This document shows positions 17,436-25,627 of a stretch of 64,000 nucleotides of DNA, piece by piece. How positions within the stretch are numbered: position 1 is the first letter of the stretch; the number at the start of each line of letters is the position of its first letter. The translations under genes and the position numbers were made by a program. This stretch comes from Candidatus Lernaella stagnicola (GTDB lineage: Bacteria; Lernaellota; Lernaellaia; Lernaellales; Lernaellaceae). The notes below the pieces were generated by a model, which was not told the origin of the DNA, searched no databases, and saw only the letters and a program-made list of their open reading frames with translations. The stretch is taken from assembly GCA_030765525.1 (NCBI GenBank), contig JAVCCK010000034.1, positions 150,126 to 214,125 of the forward strand. The letters run 5' to 3'.

Positions 17436-19736
17436 ATGAGCGACGTCACGGGGCCGAAACTCAGCAAGCGCACGATGATGATCGTGTTCGTGTTGGCGTT
17501 CTGCACGCTGATGTTCGAGTTGATCCTCTCGCGCATGTCGGTGTTCTACCTCAACGGGGCGAACAGTTTCATCGCCATCCCCCTGACGTTGTTTGGATTG
17601 GCCGTCGGTAGCCTGCGCGTTCACTTAAGCAAGAAGTCGGTCGACGAACTCGACATCCCGAGCAATCTCGTGTGGATGACGATGGCTTCCTTCTTCACCT
17701 ACGCGATCAGTTTCCTGCTGTTCAGCCAGCTCTTTCCGATCACGCACGTACACGACCCATCCAGCCCGCTGCTGATCGGCAAAACCGCGGCCTTTGTCCT
17801 CGTCTTTTTGCCGCCCTTCTACTTTGCCGGGAAAATCCTCACGGCCCTCTACGCGCGTTTTCGGCATGCCATCGGACGCTTGTACGGAATGGATTTGATC
17901 GGCGCGTCGCTGGGCTGTTTCGCCACGCCGGTGCTTTTTCACTTCATCGATTTGCCGTACATCATTTTCATTTGCCTGCTGGCCATGACGGCGGTCGCGG
18001 CGATCTCCCTCGGGCGAGCACGGCTGAAGTTGATCATCCCGTTCGTGGCTCTCTCGTTTGTGATGCTGCCGGTATTGGTGTTCTTGGAAGGCCGGTACGA
18101 TTTCAGCAAAATTCAGAAGCACGCCCAATTCGGCGCGATCACCGAGATCGCCCACGGCTGGAACGAGTACTCCCGCGTGTCGCTGCTGCGCATTACGCCG
18201 CGCCAGGAAGAACAGAACCCAACCTACAAGATCGTGCACAACAACGCCGAGAGCAACGTGTGGGTCGGCGCGTACGGCTCGCTGGACGGCCTGCCGGAGG
18301 CGATTCCCCCGCGGGCACGCCGTCGCGTTCCCTTCCTGTTGGGACGGCCCGTCGACCGGGTCATGGTCATGTTCGCCGGCAGCGGCAAGCAGATGATCGA
18401 ATTCGACGCCTTGGGCGGCGGGCGGGAATATCTCGTCGGGGTCGAAATCAATCCGTTGGTGATGGAACTGGCGACCCAGACCAAAGAAATCGCGCACTAC
18501 CGCATGCAGGATTTCTACGATCTGCCGCATGTGGAGATGCACGCCGCCGAGGGGCGGGCGTTCCTGGATAACGACGACCGAATCTACGACGTCATCTTTG
18601 CGGCGTCCGATGCGGCTACCACCAAATACAAAACCGGGCACAGCCGGAAGTACCTGGACACGAAAGAGGCGTTGGAAAGTTACATCGATCACCTCGCGCC
18701 GGGCGGCTTGCTGATGTTTAGCTGCCAGCCGGCGTACCACAGGATCGAGGCGCTCAAGGCCATTTTTGCCGAGCGAAAACTTGAACGGCTTGACCGACAC
18801 GTCGTCATCAGCGGACACGGCTTGGACTCCTGCACCCACCTGTACTTCTCCAAACGTCCCTTTCACCGCTCGGAGGTCGCCAAGTTCGCCGAGTTGTACG
18901 CGAAGGAGCTGAACTTTGCGCCGGGGTGGGATGGCAACAAAGAACTTCACACCAGAGTGCTGAAAGAACGAGTATCGCCGCTGCAGCGCTTGGTTACCGA
19001 CGACCGCCCGTTCATCCGACCGATCGATTTCGAAAACTACCAACTCTTCGCCTCTAAGCGGGAACTGGCCAACCACCGCTACTACGGCAGTTGGATCAAA
19101 ATCACAACGATGTTGCTGCTTGGCGTTCTCGTACTGGGCATCATCGGCGCCTTGTACATCAAGCGGGTGAACATGCCGCCTTCGGGCATGATGATCTACC
19201 TGATCGTTACGGGCTTCTGCTACATGCTCGTCGAGATCGCCTACATGGCGCGGCTGGAACTGTTCCTGGAAAACCCGCTGTACAGCATGGCGTTGCTCTT
19301 GACGATTTTCCTTTTGACCAACGCGATCGGCAGCCTGCTTTACAACCGCTATCAGCGGCGGCTGCCGATGACCTTCGTGCCGCTGGTCGCGGCCGTCGTG
19401 GTGTCGGCGACGATCTTCCTTCTCAAGGCGTTGATCGTCTCGCGCCTGGACATGCCCCTGCCGCTGAAGCTGCTGCTGGCGGTGGCGGTGGTTTCGCCGA
19501 CCGGCGTCGTGCTCGGCTTCTTCTACCCCTACGTGGTGACGTGGCTGCATCGACACGACCGCGCCGACGCCGTGCCCGTAACGTATGCGCTCAGCACGCT
19601 CTCGTCGGTGGCCGGGGCGACCTACGCGATGACGATGATCATCAACTGGGGCTACACAAACATCATGTGGCAGGCGGTGGCCGGCTATGTGCTGCTTGCG
19701 GCGGTGATGCTGGTGTATAAGCGGGGCGTAAAATAA
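17436..19736 (+). CDS. Polytopic membrane protein with spermidine-synthase-like domain (copy 2)
   Basis: 766 residues, paralogous to copy 1 along its whole length: the same membrane-Rossmann-membrane order, and near-identical N-terminal segments (SRMSVFYLN, IPLTLFGLA, GSLRVHLSKK) and C-terminal segments (ENPLYSM, SSVAGATY, INWGY). The nucleotide loop is MVMFAGSGKQM (about 310-320), followed by GVEINP. I start at the ATG at 17436, behind GAAGGA, instead of the in-frame GTG at 17415. Eighty-seven bases separate it from copy 1, so the two are probably co-transcribed after a tandem duplication. Divergence is greatest in the soluble domain, as expected if the copies changed substrate. Confidence 0.75.
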   Translation: MSDVTGPKLSKRTMMIVFVLAFCTLMFELILSRMSVFYLNGANSFIAIPLTLFGLAVGSLRVHLSKKSVDELDIPSNLVWMTMASFFTYAISFLLFSQLFPITHVHDPSSPLLIGKTAAFVLVFLPPFYFAGKILTALYARFRHAIGRLYGMDLIGASLGCFATPVLFHFIDLPYIIFICLLAMTAVAAISLGRARLKLIIPFVALSFVMLPVLVFLEGRYDFSKIQKHAQFGAITEIAHGWNEYSRVSLLRITPRQEEQNPTYKIVHNNAESNVWVGAYGSLDGLPEAIPPRARRRVPFLLGRPVDRVMVMFAGSGKQMIEFDALGGGREYLVGVEINPLVMELATQTKEIAHYRMQDFYDLPHVEMHAAEGRAFLDNDDRIYDVIFAASDAATTKYKTGHSRKYLDTKEALESYIDHLAPGGLLMFSCQPAYHRIEALKAIFAERKLERLDRHVVISGHGLDSCTHLYFSKRPFHRSEVAKFAELYAKELNFAPGWDGNKELHTRVLKERVSPLQRLVTDDRPFIRPIDFENYQLFASKRELANHRYYGSWIKITTMLLLGVLVLGIIGALYIKRVNMPPSGMMIYLIVTGFCYMLVEIAYMARLELFLENPLYSMALLLTIFLLTNAIGSLLYNRYQRRLPMTFVPLVAAVVVSATIFLLKALIVSRLDMPLPLKLLLAVAVVSPTGVVLGFFYPYVVTWLHRHDRADAVPVTYALSTLSSVAGATYAMTMIINWGYTNIMWQAVAGYVLLAAVMLVYKRGVK

Positions 19737-19763
19737 AAAAGCCGCGCCCGTTAAAGGCGCGGC
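19734..19763 (-). terminator. Rho-independent terminator of mtnP
   Basis: GCCGCGCC (19741-19748) pairs with GGCGCGGC (19756-19763) around a seven-base loop. Read on the minus strand the stem is followed by six Ts (19740-19735). It may also slow plus-strand transcripts, though no T-run follows on that side. Confidence 0.85.
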
Positions 19764-19782
19764 CGTTCGCTTTCCTACTCTC

Positions 19783-20643
19783 TTACTTCAAATAGCGGCC
19801 GATGATCGGCGCGAGGTTCTGCTTCGTCTGCTCGGGCACGTTGGCGAAATCGGTGACGATCGCCACGGCCAGCGCGTTCTGGATGTCGGTGTCGTAATCC
19901 ATCGTGATCGTCGGGATGACGTGGCGCAGGATATCCTTCGCCTTCTGGATGTTGTCCTTCATCACTTCCAGCACCGCGGTGGCGTCGACCGATTCGTCGT
20001 GGCTCTTCCAGCAGTCGTAGTCGGTGACCAGCGCCAGCGTCGCGTAGGGAATCTCCGCCTCGCGGGCCAGCCGGGCCTCGGTGTAATTGGTCATGCCGAT
20101 GACATGGAAGCCCTGCGCCCGGTAGAACTCGCTCTCGGCGCGAGTGGAAAACTGCGGGCCTTCCATGTTCACGTAGGTGCCGCTCGGGTGCATGTCGTAG
20201 CCCAGTTCCACGCCGGTGTCGTAGAGCAGCTTGGCCAGGTCCGACGCAATGGGGTCGGCAAACGCCACGTGCGCCACGATGCCCTCGCCGAAGAAAGTAT
20301 CGGCCCGGTGGCGGGTGCGGTCGAACATCTGGTCGATGACGCAGATGTCGCCGGGCTTGAACTGCTCCTGCAGGCTGCCGGTGGCCGTGACGGTCACGAT
20401 GTGCGTTACGCCCAGCTTTTTCAGCGCCCAGATGTTGGCCTTGTAGGGCACTTCGGTGGGCAGGTAGATGTGGCTGCGGGCGTGCCGCGGCACAAAGACG
20501 ACATCGGTGCCGTCCAAGGTGCCGGTGAAGAAGGTGTCGGAAGGATCGCCGTAGGGCGTTTCGACTTTCACTTCGCCCTTGTTCTCGATGCCTTCCAGGT
20601 CGTACAGGCCGCTGCCGCCGATAACGCCGATTTTTACACTCAT
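19783..20643 (-). CDS. mtnP: S-methyl-5'-thioadenosine phosphorylase
   Basis: Splits methylthioadenosine, the by-product of polyamine synthesis, into adenine and methylthioribose-1-phosphate for methionine salvage. The 286-residue protein has IGVIGGSGLYDL, VPRHARSH (phosphate site), TATGSLQEQFKPGDICVIDQ, YVNMEGPQFSTRAES and the purine-loop GMTNYTEARLAREAEI, all typical of MTAP. A typical 6-oxopurine phosphorylase lies at 13209. The spermidine-synthase-like proteins lie between the two phosphorylases, and MTA is exactly what aminopropyl transfer would release. That link is context only. Confidence 0.93.
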   Translation of the reverse strand: MSVKIGVIGGSGLYDLEGIENKGEVKVETPYGDPSDTFFTGTLDGTDVVFVPRHARSHIYLPTEVPYKANIWALKKLGVTHIVTVTATGSLQEQFKPGDICVIDQMFDRTRHRADTFFGEGIVAHVAFADPIASDLAKLLYDTGVELGYDMHPSGTYVNMEGPQFSTRAESEFYRAQGFHVIGMTNYTEARLAREAEIPYATLALVTDYDCWKSHDESVDATAVLEVMKDNIQKAKDILRHVIPTITMDYDTDIQNALAVAIVTDFANVPEQTKQNLAPIIGRYLK

Positions 20644-20697
20644 GGTTGCTTCCTTTCTTTATTTATAAATCGTTTCGACGCTTTCCCTGCTCCTTTG

Positions 20698-20745
20698 GTA
20701 AGGAATGCGCAAAATAAGCGTTTGCGTTTAGTAACGCATTCTTAC
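20698..20745. repeat. Imperfect inverted repeat between mtnP and the TIR gene
   Basis: GTAAGGAATGCG (20698-20709) and CGCATTCTTAC (20735-20745) are complementary except for one extra G. GCAAA and TTTGC inside the loop extend the pairing. It lies in the divergent mtnP/TIR spacer and could be a binding site for a regulator or a hairpin at the edge of the acquired TIR gene. Confidence 0.4.
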
Positions 20746-20813
20746 TTGAAAATAAATTGAATAGGAAGGGTGATTGCGTTATAAGCATCTGTTGTATTGA
20801 TAATGAGGGCCAT

Positions 20814-21677
20814 ATGAATTTGCACGAGATGTTAAGTGAGCGAATGAATTCGCTCACTTCGGTTTGTGAGACGGATTGGAAACTCTTTGCGACAATCCGT
20901 CCACAAATTAGTAAAATCCGTCATCTTTTGGAAAGAAAAGATTTCGAAACGCGTGAGCAATTGTTAAGCCTGCTCGGCCTTTTAGAAGAATACTACGATC
21001 GCAAAAAAAAATACGGAATTGCGATACCAGAGCCTCCGACCGTTGACGTTCTCGATGTTCTCAAGACGATTGTACCACTACGAGATAGAATCGCCCAAAT
21101 GGACTACGACAGTTTTCGAGCGCAGTTCCAAGTCGTGCCGAGCTCAACTCCAGAACGAAAAGGCCAAGTGGCGCCGCGTGCAATCCCAGAAAAAAAAGTC
21201 CAACCTAGCCCGAAACGAAGTTCATCTAAAGTTTTCGTCGTTCATGGACATGACGAAGGATTACGTAAAGACGTTGAATTATTACTACACGAGTTCGGTT
21301 TGGACCCGGTGGTACTTCACAAGAGAGCTAGCGGCGGGAACACTGTAATCGAGAAAATTGAGACGCACGGCGACGTAGACTATGCGATCATTTTACTCAC
21401 GCCCGACGATGAAGTCTTCAATTCGGACCAAGGGGTTCCTCCCGGACACGAAACCAAAAAAACATACCGGGCTCGGCAGAACGTGGTCTTTGAATGGGGG
21501 TATTTTATAGCCCGTCTCAAACGTGAAAATGTGTGCAGTGTCTTGAAAGGGCCAGTGGAAATACCTTCCGATCTTCTCGGTTTGGTTCACATCAAGATCA
21601 AGAATAACATAAGCGAAAAAGCGATTGATCTTGAGAGAGAATTACGCAAAGCCGGTTTCACGATTCGCAGTTCGTAA
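20814..21677 (+). CDS. TIR-like nucleotide-binding domain protein (CAP12/PF10137-type), probable defence gene
   Basis: 287 residues from the ATG at 20814 (GAGGG just upstream); a TTG at 20757 is a weaker choice. Residues 1-110 are helical with no known domain. A Lys/Pro/Ser linker (112-137) leads to a TIR-like fold (138-262): KVFVVHGHDEGLR, GLDPVVLHKRASGGNTVIEKIE, YAIILLTPDDEVF, RARQNVVFEWGYFIARL and VLKGPVEIPSDLLG. These match the family found as NAD-degrading effectors in CBASS and Pycsar systems and as stand-alone genes. Glu180 and Glu227 are the catalytic candidates. No cyclase or other partner is adjacent. The gene is visibly richer in A+T than both flanks, suggesting horizontal gain. 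Confidence 0.82.
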   Translation: MNLHEMLSERMNSLTSVCETDWKLFATIRPQISKIRHLLERKDFETREQLLSLLGLLEEYYDRKKKYGIAIPEPPTVDVLDVLKTIVPLRDRIAQMDYDSFRAQFQVVPSSTPERKGQVAPRAIPEKKVQPSPKRSSSKVFVVHGHDEGLRKDVELLLHEFGLDPVVLHKRASGGNTVIEKIETHGDVDYAIILLTPDDEVFNSDQGVPPGHETKKTYRARQNVVFEWGYFIARLKRENVCSVLKGPVEIPSDLLGLVHIKIKNNISEKAIDLERELRKAGFTIRSS

Positions 21678-21697
21678 TCTCCTCCGGTCGGTACGAT

Positions 21698-22828
21698 TCA
21701 ACTTTCAATCAGTTCCACATTGGCGCGGGGGACGATGGCTTTCTCGCCGTCGAAGTCAACTTCGAGAACCCGCGCTTTCGAACCCGATTCCAACACGTGC
21801 GGTCCCGAGGGCAGGGCCGAGACCGTGCCGATCCGCCCGAAGTAGGGGGCGCGAATGATGCGAATCAGGCTGCCGGCCACCAGACCGCCGATTTCCTTTT
21901 GAGCGGCCGCCGCTTCTTCCTCCGCCGTGGGCACGCGGTCCATGGGCAGGATGAGTTCGGGGCGAATGACGCCGGCGCGAATCTGCGTGGCACCGTTGAT
22001 GCAAGCCAGGCGGCCCACTTTGGAGGCCAGCAGTTCGTAGGTTTTGCCGGCCATGTCGATATCGCCGAAACCCTCGGTGACGATCAGCGTGACGCCGAGC
22101 TTCTCGGAGCCGGTGATCGCCACGCCCAAGTCGTAGCCGAGGAAGTCGCGCAGGTCTTGGTCGTCGAAGCCGCCCGCCACCACGCCGCGCACGCCGATAT
22201 CGATGGCGCGCTTGAGCGCTTCGGCCGTGACGCGGTTGCCGCCGATGATGACCTTGCCGGCCATTTCCTCGGTGATCAGTTTTGGCGTGAGTTGCTGGGA
22301 GGGCGACTGGCAGGCCAGGGCGAGTTCGCCGTGGGTTTCGCCGCCGATGCCGAAGATGCCCTGCACGAAGGTCGCCCAGGTTTCCACGACGCAGCCTTCT
22401 TGCTCGACGACCTCGACGACTTTGCCCGAGGTGTAGGCGAGCACTTCGACCGGGATCGACGGGCCGCGCAGCAGAACTTGGCCGGTGACCGTGTTGATCT
22501 TTTCGATCGTGCCGGACATCTTGGAGCGCGCGTGGCTTTTGAACAGGCCGAAGAAACTCTTGCTGGTGGCGATCAGTTCGCCTTCCTCGACGGAGTCCCC
22601 TTCCTTTTTGATCATTTTTTCCGGCAACTCGTCGGCTTCGACGTTGAGCATGTTGGCCACGTTGATCAGTTCGGCATCGCCGGGCAGTTCGGTGCGGGCC
22701 ACCACGTCGTCTGGGGCGACAATCTGCCCTTGCTCGACCAGCACTTCGCCCTTGAGGGGCAGGATGCGGCGTTTGCGAACCAAGTATTTCTCGGAAACCT
22801 TCAGACCGGGGGTGTAAGTGTGTGCCAT
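21698..22828 (-). CDS. Barrel-sandwich (biotinyl/lipoyl-like) protein of the MutL-linked operon
   Basis: 376 residues, cytoplasmic (no signal). Residues 1-130 have beta-rich segments typical of barrel-sandwich hybrid folds (ILPLKGEVLVEQGQIV; KKEGDSVEEGELIATSK; SKMSGTIEKIN). The middle and end are alpha/beta with glycine-rich turns (KVIIGGNRVTAEALKRAIDIG; VTEGFGDIDMAGKTYELL), and the tail (SLIRIIRAPYFGRIGTVSALP) looks like an SH3-type barrel. The fold resembles the N-terminal part of RnfC-type proteins, without their FeS motifs. It ends the operon ten bases after the MutL-like ATPase. Role unknown; it may be a carrier or assembly partner of that ATPase. Confidence 0.65.
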   Translation of the reverse strand: MAHTYTPGLKVSEKYLVRKRRILPLKGEVLVEQGQIVAPDDVVARTELPGDAELINVANMLNVEADELPEKMIKKEGDSVEEGELIATSKSFFGLFKSHARSKMSGTIEKINTVTGQVLLRGPSIPVEVLAYTSGKVVEVVEQEGCVVETWATFVQGIFGIGGETHGELALACQSPSQQLTPKLITEEMAGKVIIGGNRVTAEALKRAIDIGVRGVVAGGFDDQDLRDFLGYDLGVAITGSEKLGVTLIVTEGFGDIDMAGKTYELLASKVGRLACINGATQIRAGVIRPELILPMDRVPTAEEEAAAAQKEIGGLVAGSLIRIIRAPYFGRIGTVSALPSGPHVLESGSKARVLEVDFDGEKAIVPRANVELIES

Positions 22829-22837
22829 GGGTTTCTC

Positions 22838-24658
22838 CTAGTCATCCAGGTTGGCGCCAGGGTAAACCTGCCACTCGTTCAACCAGGTTTTCAGGGCGTT
22901 GACGCGTTTGCCGGTGTCTTCGCTGATGGTCAGCTCGCGTCCGCGGGCATCGAGTATGAGGCCGACTTCGCCGCCCCAGACCGTGCCCTCGATGGCCGCG
23001 CCGCTACCGCGTCCCAGGTCGAAGCCGCGCGCGGGGTCGGCGCTCAGCTTGGCCGTTTCGCCGTCGGGAAATTCAATCAGTTTTACTTCACCGAATTTCA
23101 TCGTGCCGGTGAGAGTTTCGCCGCCCGGCATTTCGATCTCGTAGCTGAAACAATCCTTGCCCTCTTTGCCTTGGCCGCGCGGGGCGACCACCGTGCCCAA
23201 ATAGACGAGGCAATCCTTCTTGAAAACTTCGGTGGCGGCCGTGGGGTGAACCTCGGCCAGCACGCCCAGGTGCGGCATCATGAAGATGGAGTCCTTGGCC
23301 AGACGCGTAATGCCCTCGGGCGCGAAGGCGTCGATAAGCATCATCGCGGTTTGATGCATGCGGGGCGCGTGGGAGAGCACGCCGCCGGAGGCGACCAGCA
23401 GGTCGAGTTTCATCATATCGACGATGGTCTCGCCGCTGCCGGATTGGCTGAAGGTGTCGCCGATGGTGCGCTGCTGTTGCACGCCTTTGAGCGTGGTGGC
23501 GAAGCTTTTGTGGTGATTGAACGCCAGGCGCAAAGCTTCTTTGGCGACTGCTTGCTCGAAGATCAGCTCCTCCATGGTCTGCGGGATGGTCGTGGGGCGG
23601 ATCATCTTGTTCTTGACGCGGTTACGTAGGTCGCGCTCGTCCATGTGGAAGGGCACCCACCGCATGACCATCGGCAGCGTGGCCTCGGCCAGCACGTTGC
23701 TGATCGAATAGCTCATGCCCAGGTTGGCCGAAACCGTGCGGTTGAACACGCCGTCGAAAACCGAAAACACGTCGGTCGTGGCCCCGCCGATGTCGACGCC
23801 CACGGCGTTGATGCCTTCCTCCTCGGCCACGCGCTTGAGAATGTTGCCCACTGCGGCGGGCGTGGGCATGATCGGCGCGTCGGTCCAAGCCATCAGCTTT
23901 TTGTAACCGGGCGCTTGCGCCATGACGTGTTCCATGAACAGGTCGTGGATTTTTTCGCGCGCCGGTCCGAGGTTTTCGCGCTCCAAAACCGGGCGGATAT
24001 TTTCGACCAGGAAGAGATCGGTGATCTCGTCGAGCTCGGCTTTTACCTCTTCGGTGGCCTGTTTGTTACCGGCGTAAATGACCGGCAGCTTGTAGCTTGA
24101 TCCCAAGCGCGGCCGCGGGTCGGCGGCGCTGATCAACTGGGCGAGTTCCACGACGTGGGTTTTGGTGCCGCCGTCAATGCCGCCGGAAAGCAGAATCATG
24201 TCCGGGCGCAGTTGGCGGATGCGCTCGATTTGCTCGTGGGGCAGGCGCTTATCGTTGGACGCGATCACGTCCATGACGATGGACCCGGCACCCAAAGCGG
24301 CGCGTTCGGCCGATTCGCCGGTCATCTTGCGCACCACGCCGGCGACCATCATTTGCAAACCGCCGCCCGCGCTGGAGGTTGAGATGTAAATGTCGCAACC
24401 TTCGGTTTCCGTGGCGGGGGTGATGATCGTGCCGTCCTCGGCCACGAGCTTGCGGTTGGCTAACTCGCCGACTTCCTGGGCCGCGTTGAGTACGCCCATC
24501 GTGACGTCCTCGAAGGGGGCTTCCACGGTGGTGGGCGCTTCGCCGCGCTGGGTTTGGCGGTACTCGCCGTTGACCTTCTGAATGAGGATCGCCTTGGTCG
24601 TGGTGCTGCCGCAATCGGTCGCCAGGATCACGTTGATCTTGTCGAGGTCGATGCTCAT
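22838..24658 (-). CDS. MutL/GlmL-family ASKHA ATPase
   Basis: 606 residues. The actin/Hsp70-type ATPase phosphate-1 loop is ATDCGSTTTKAIL near the N-terminus, the second loop is VGVDIGGATTDVFSVFDG, and VASGGVLSHAP supplies the adenosine motif. This is the MutL/GlmL family, which is encoded beside B12-dependent glutamate mutase (MutS/MutE) and is thought to be a reactivase or chaperone. No mutase, B12-binding (DxHxxG) or ornithine aminomutase gene is in the window. The ATG overlaps the previous gene's stop by four bases, and a barrel-sandwich protein follows. Confidence 0.82.
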   Translation of the reverse strand: MSIDLDKINVILATDCGSTTTKAILIQKVNGEYRQTQRGEAPTTVEAPFEDVTMGVLNAAQEVGELANRKLVAEDGTIITPATETEGCDIYISTSSAGGGLQMMVAGVVRKMTGESAERAALGAGSIVMDVIASNDKRLPHEQIERIRQLRPDMILLSGGIDGGTKTHVVELAQLISAADPRPRLGSSYKLPVIYAGNKQATEEVKAELDEITDLFLVENIRPVLERENLGPAREKIHDLFMEHVMAQAPGYKKLMAWTDAPIMPTPAAVGNILKRVAEEEGINAVGVDIGGATTDVFSVFDGVFNRTVSANLGMSYSISNVLAEATLPMVMRWVPFHMDERDLRNRVKNKMIRPTTIPQTMEELIFEQAVAKEALRLAFNHHKSFATTLKGVQQQRTIGDTFSQSGSGETIVDMMKLDLLVASGGVLSHAPRMHQTAMMLIDAFAPEGITRLAKDSIFMMPHLGVLAEVHPTAATEVFKKDCLVYLGTVVAPRGQGKEGKDCFSYEIEMPGGETLTGTMKFGEVKLIEFPDGETAKLSADPARGFDLGRGSGAAIEGTVWGGEVGLILDARGRELTISEDTGKRVNALKTWLNEWQVYPGANLDD

Positions 24659-25062
24659 CGGTTCTTATCTCCCGTCTTGTCTTGTTGGCGCGCCTTTTTG
24701 CGAGCGCGTTTGGCTTCTTTCTGTTCTTTTTTCAGCGCAGCGATTTTCTCGCTACGCTCGGCTTCGTGCTTTTCGATGGCGCGAATCAGGGCCTCTACAC
24801 TACCGCGCCGTTCGAGCATTTTCCAGAACACCGTGTACGATTCCCAGTCAAATAGACTGCGGACGATCGGCTCGAAAAACGCCATGCTCTGGGAGCCGAT
24901 GAAATTGAGCGGGCGGAACGTTTCCAGAAACAAAATGCCGGGCACCGCCATGCCGTGGCGGCAGATCCGTTCGGCGACCTTGTCGAGCAACTCCTGCTCG
25001 TGCTCGGTCGTGGTGAAGGCGTCGGCCTTGTCGACTTTGAATGCGTTTTTCAGCCAGCTCAT
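24655..25062 (-). CDS. Small charged protein coupled to the MutL-like ATPase
   Basis: 135 residues when started at the ATG at 25062 (MSWLKNAFKVDKAD). A longer frame from a TTG at 25170 would read through the tandem repeat and into the upstream gene, so I reject it. The first 85 residues are mixed, with an aromatic patch (PLNFIGSQSMAFFEPIV). The last 45 are a Lys/Glu/Arg-rich helix or coiled coil (EKIAALKKEQKEAKRARKKAR). No signal peptide or known domain. The four-base overlap with the ATPase gene implies a shared job. The ribosome-binding site is weak. Confidence 0.6.
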   Translation of the reverse strand: MSWLKNAFKVDKADAFTTTEHEQELLDKVAERICRHGMAVPGILFLETFRPLNFIGSQSMAFFEPIVRSLFDWESYTVFWKMLERRGSVEALIRAIEKHEAERSEKIAALKKEQKEAKRARKKARQQDKTGDKNR

Positions 25063-25069
25063 GAGCGGA

Positions 25070-25097
25070 GGGTACCGGGTACAGGGTACAGGGTACA
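25070..25097. repeat. Four tandem copies of a 7-bp unit
   Basis: GGGTACC (25070-25076) is followed by three copies of GGGTACA (25077-25097). The inverted form CCCTGTACCC recurs at 25149-25158, inside the end of the neighbouring gene, so a long hairpin can form. It lies between two minus-strand genes and may be a replication-slippage site. Confidence 0.7.
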
Positions 25098-25114
25098 GTG
25101 CATGTTTGGCCTCG

Positions 25115-25627
25115 TCATGAACGTTCCTCCAGGCTTTTTGCCGTGGTGCCCTGTACCCGCTTTTCCGCAAACGCCATCACCTCGTCGCGATTGCCTGAAA
25201 ACCGAAGGTAGATACCGCGAAAGGTTTCCAGGCGCGAAGGGAAGGGGAAGGGCGATAGCAGCACGCCGCGGCGATCTGGCGAGGCGCGGCGGATTTCATC
25301 CCACGGCTTGCGACGGGTCACGAAGAGAAAGCGACGCGTGACGCCTTCGTCGTCCATCGTGTAATGGGTCGGCAGAAACCACTCCCGCACGGTGATGAGA
25401 ATCACGACGGTGCCGAGGATCATCCAGTAAGCGCTTTGCGTCGAAATCCATACTGCGACTGCGGTCAGCACGAGGAAAAGCACGATGATCCACGTGCGCC
25501 GCGGCTCTTCTCGAATGGGGTGACTGACCCAGCGTAGTGTTTCCTTTGATTCGACGGCGGTGCTCCCTTCTTTTTGAACGGGGAAAGCTAAACCGCTTGG
25601 CGTCGCGGTGTCAACACAACTGATCAC
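25115..25627 (-). CDS. Small membrane protein of unknown function
   Basis: 170 residues from a GTG at 25627; there is no ATG, so the start is uncertain. Two membrane helices lie at about 45-62 and 65-80 (IIVLFLVLTAVAVWI; YWMILGTVVILITV). A cytoplasmic beta-rich domain follows (REWFLPTHYTMDDEGVTRR, RRKPWDEIRRASPDRRGVLLS) that reads like the bacterial PH-like domains of two-helix membrane proteins. It is the most upstream gene of the minus-strand MutL-like group, 52 bases before the next start. Confidence 0.6.
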   Translation of the reverse strand: MISCVDTATPSGLAFPVQKEGSTAVESKETLRWVSHPIREEPRRTWIIVLFLVLTAVAVWISTQSAYWMILGTVVILITVREWFLPTHYTMDDEGVTRRFLFVTRRKPWDEIRRASPDRRGVLLSPFPFPSRLETFRGIYLRFSGNRDEVMAFAEKRVQGTTAKSLEERS

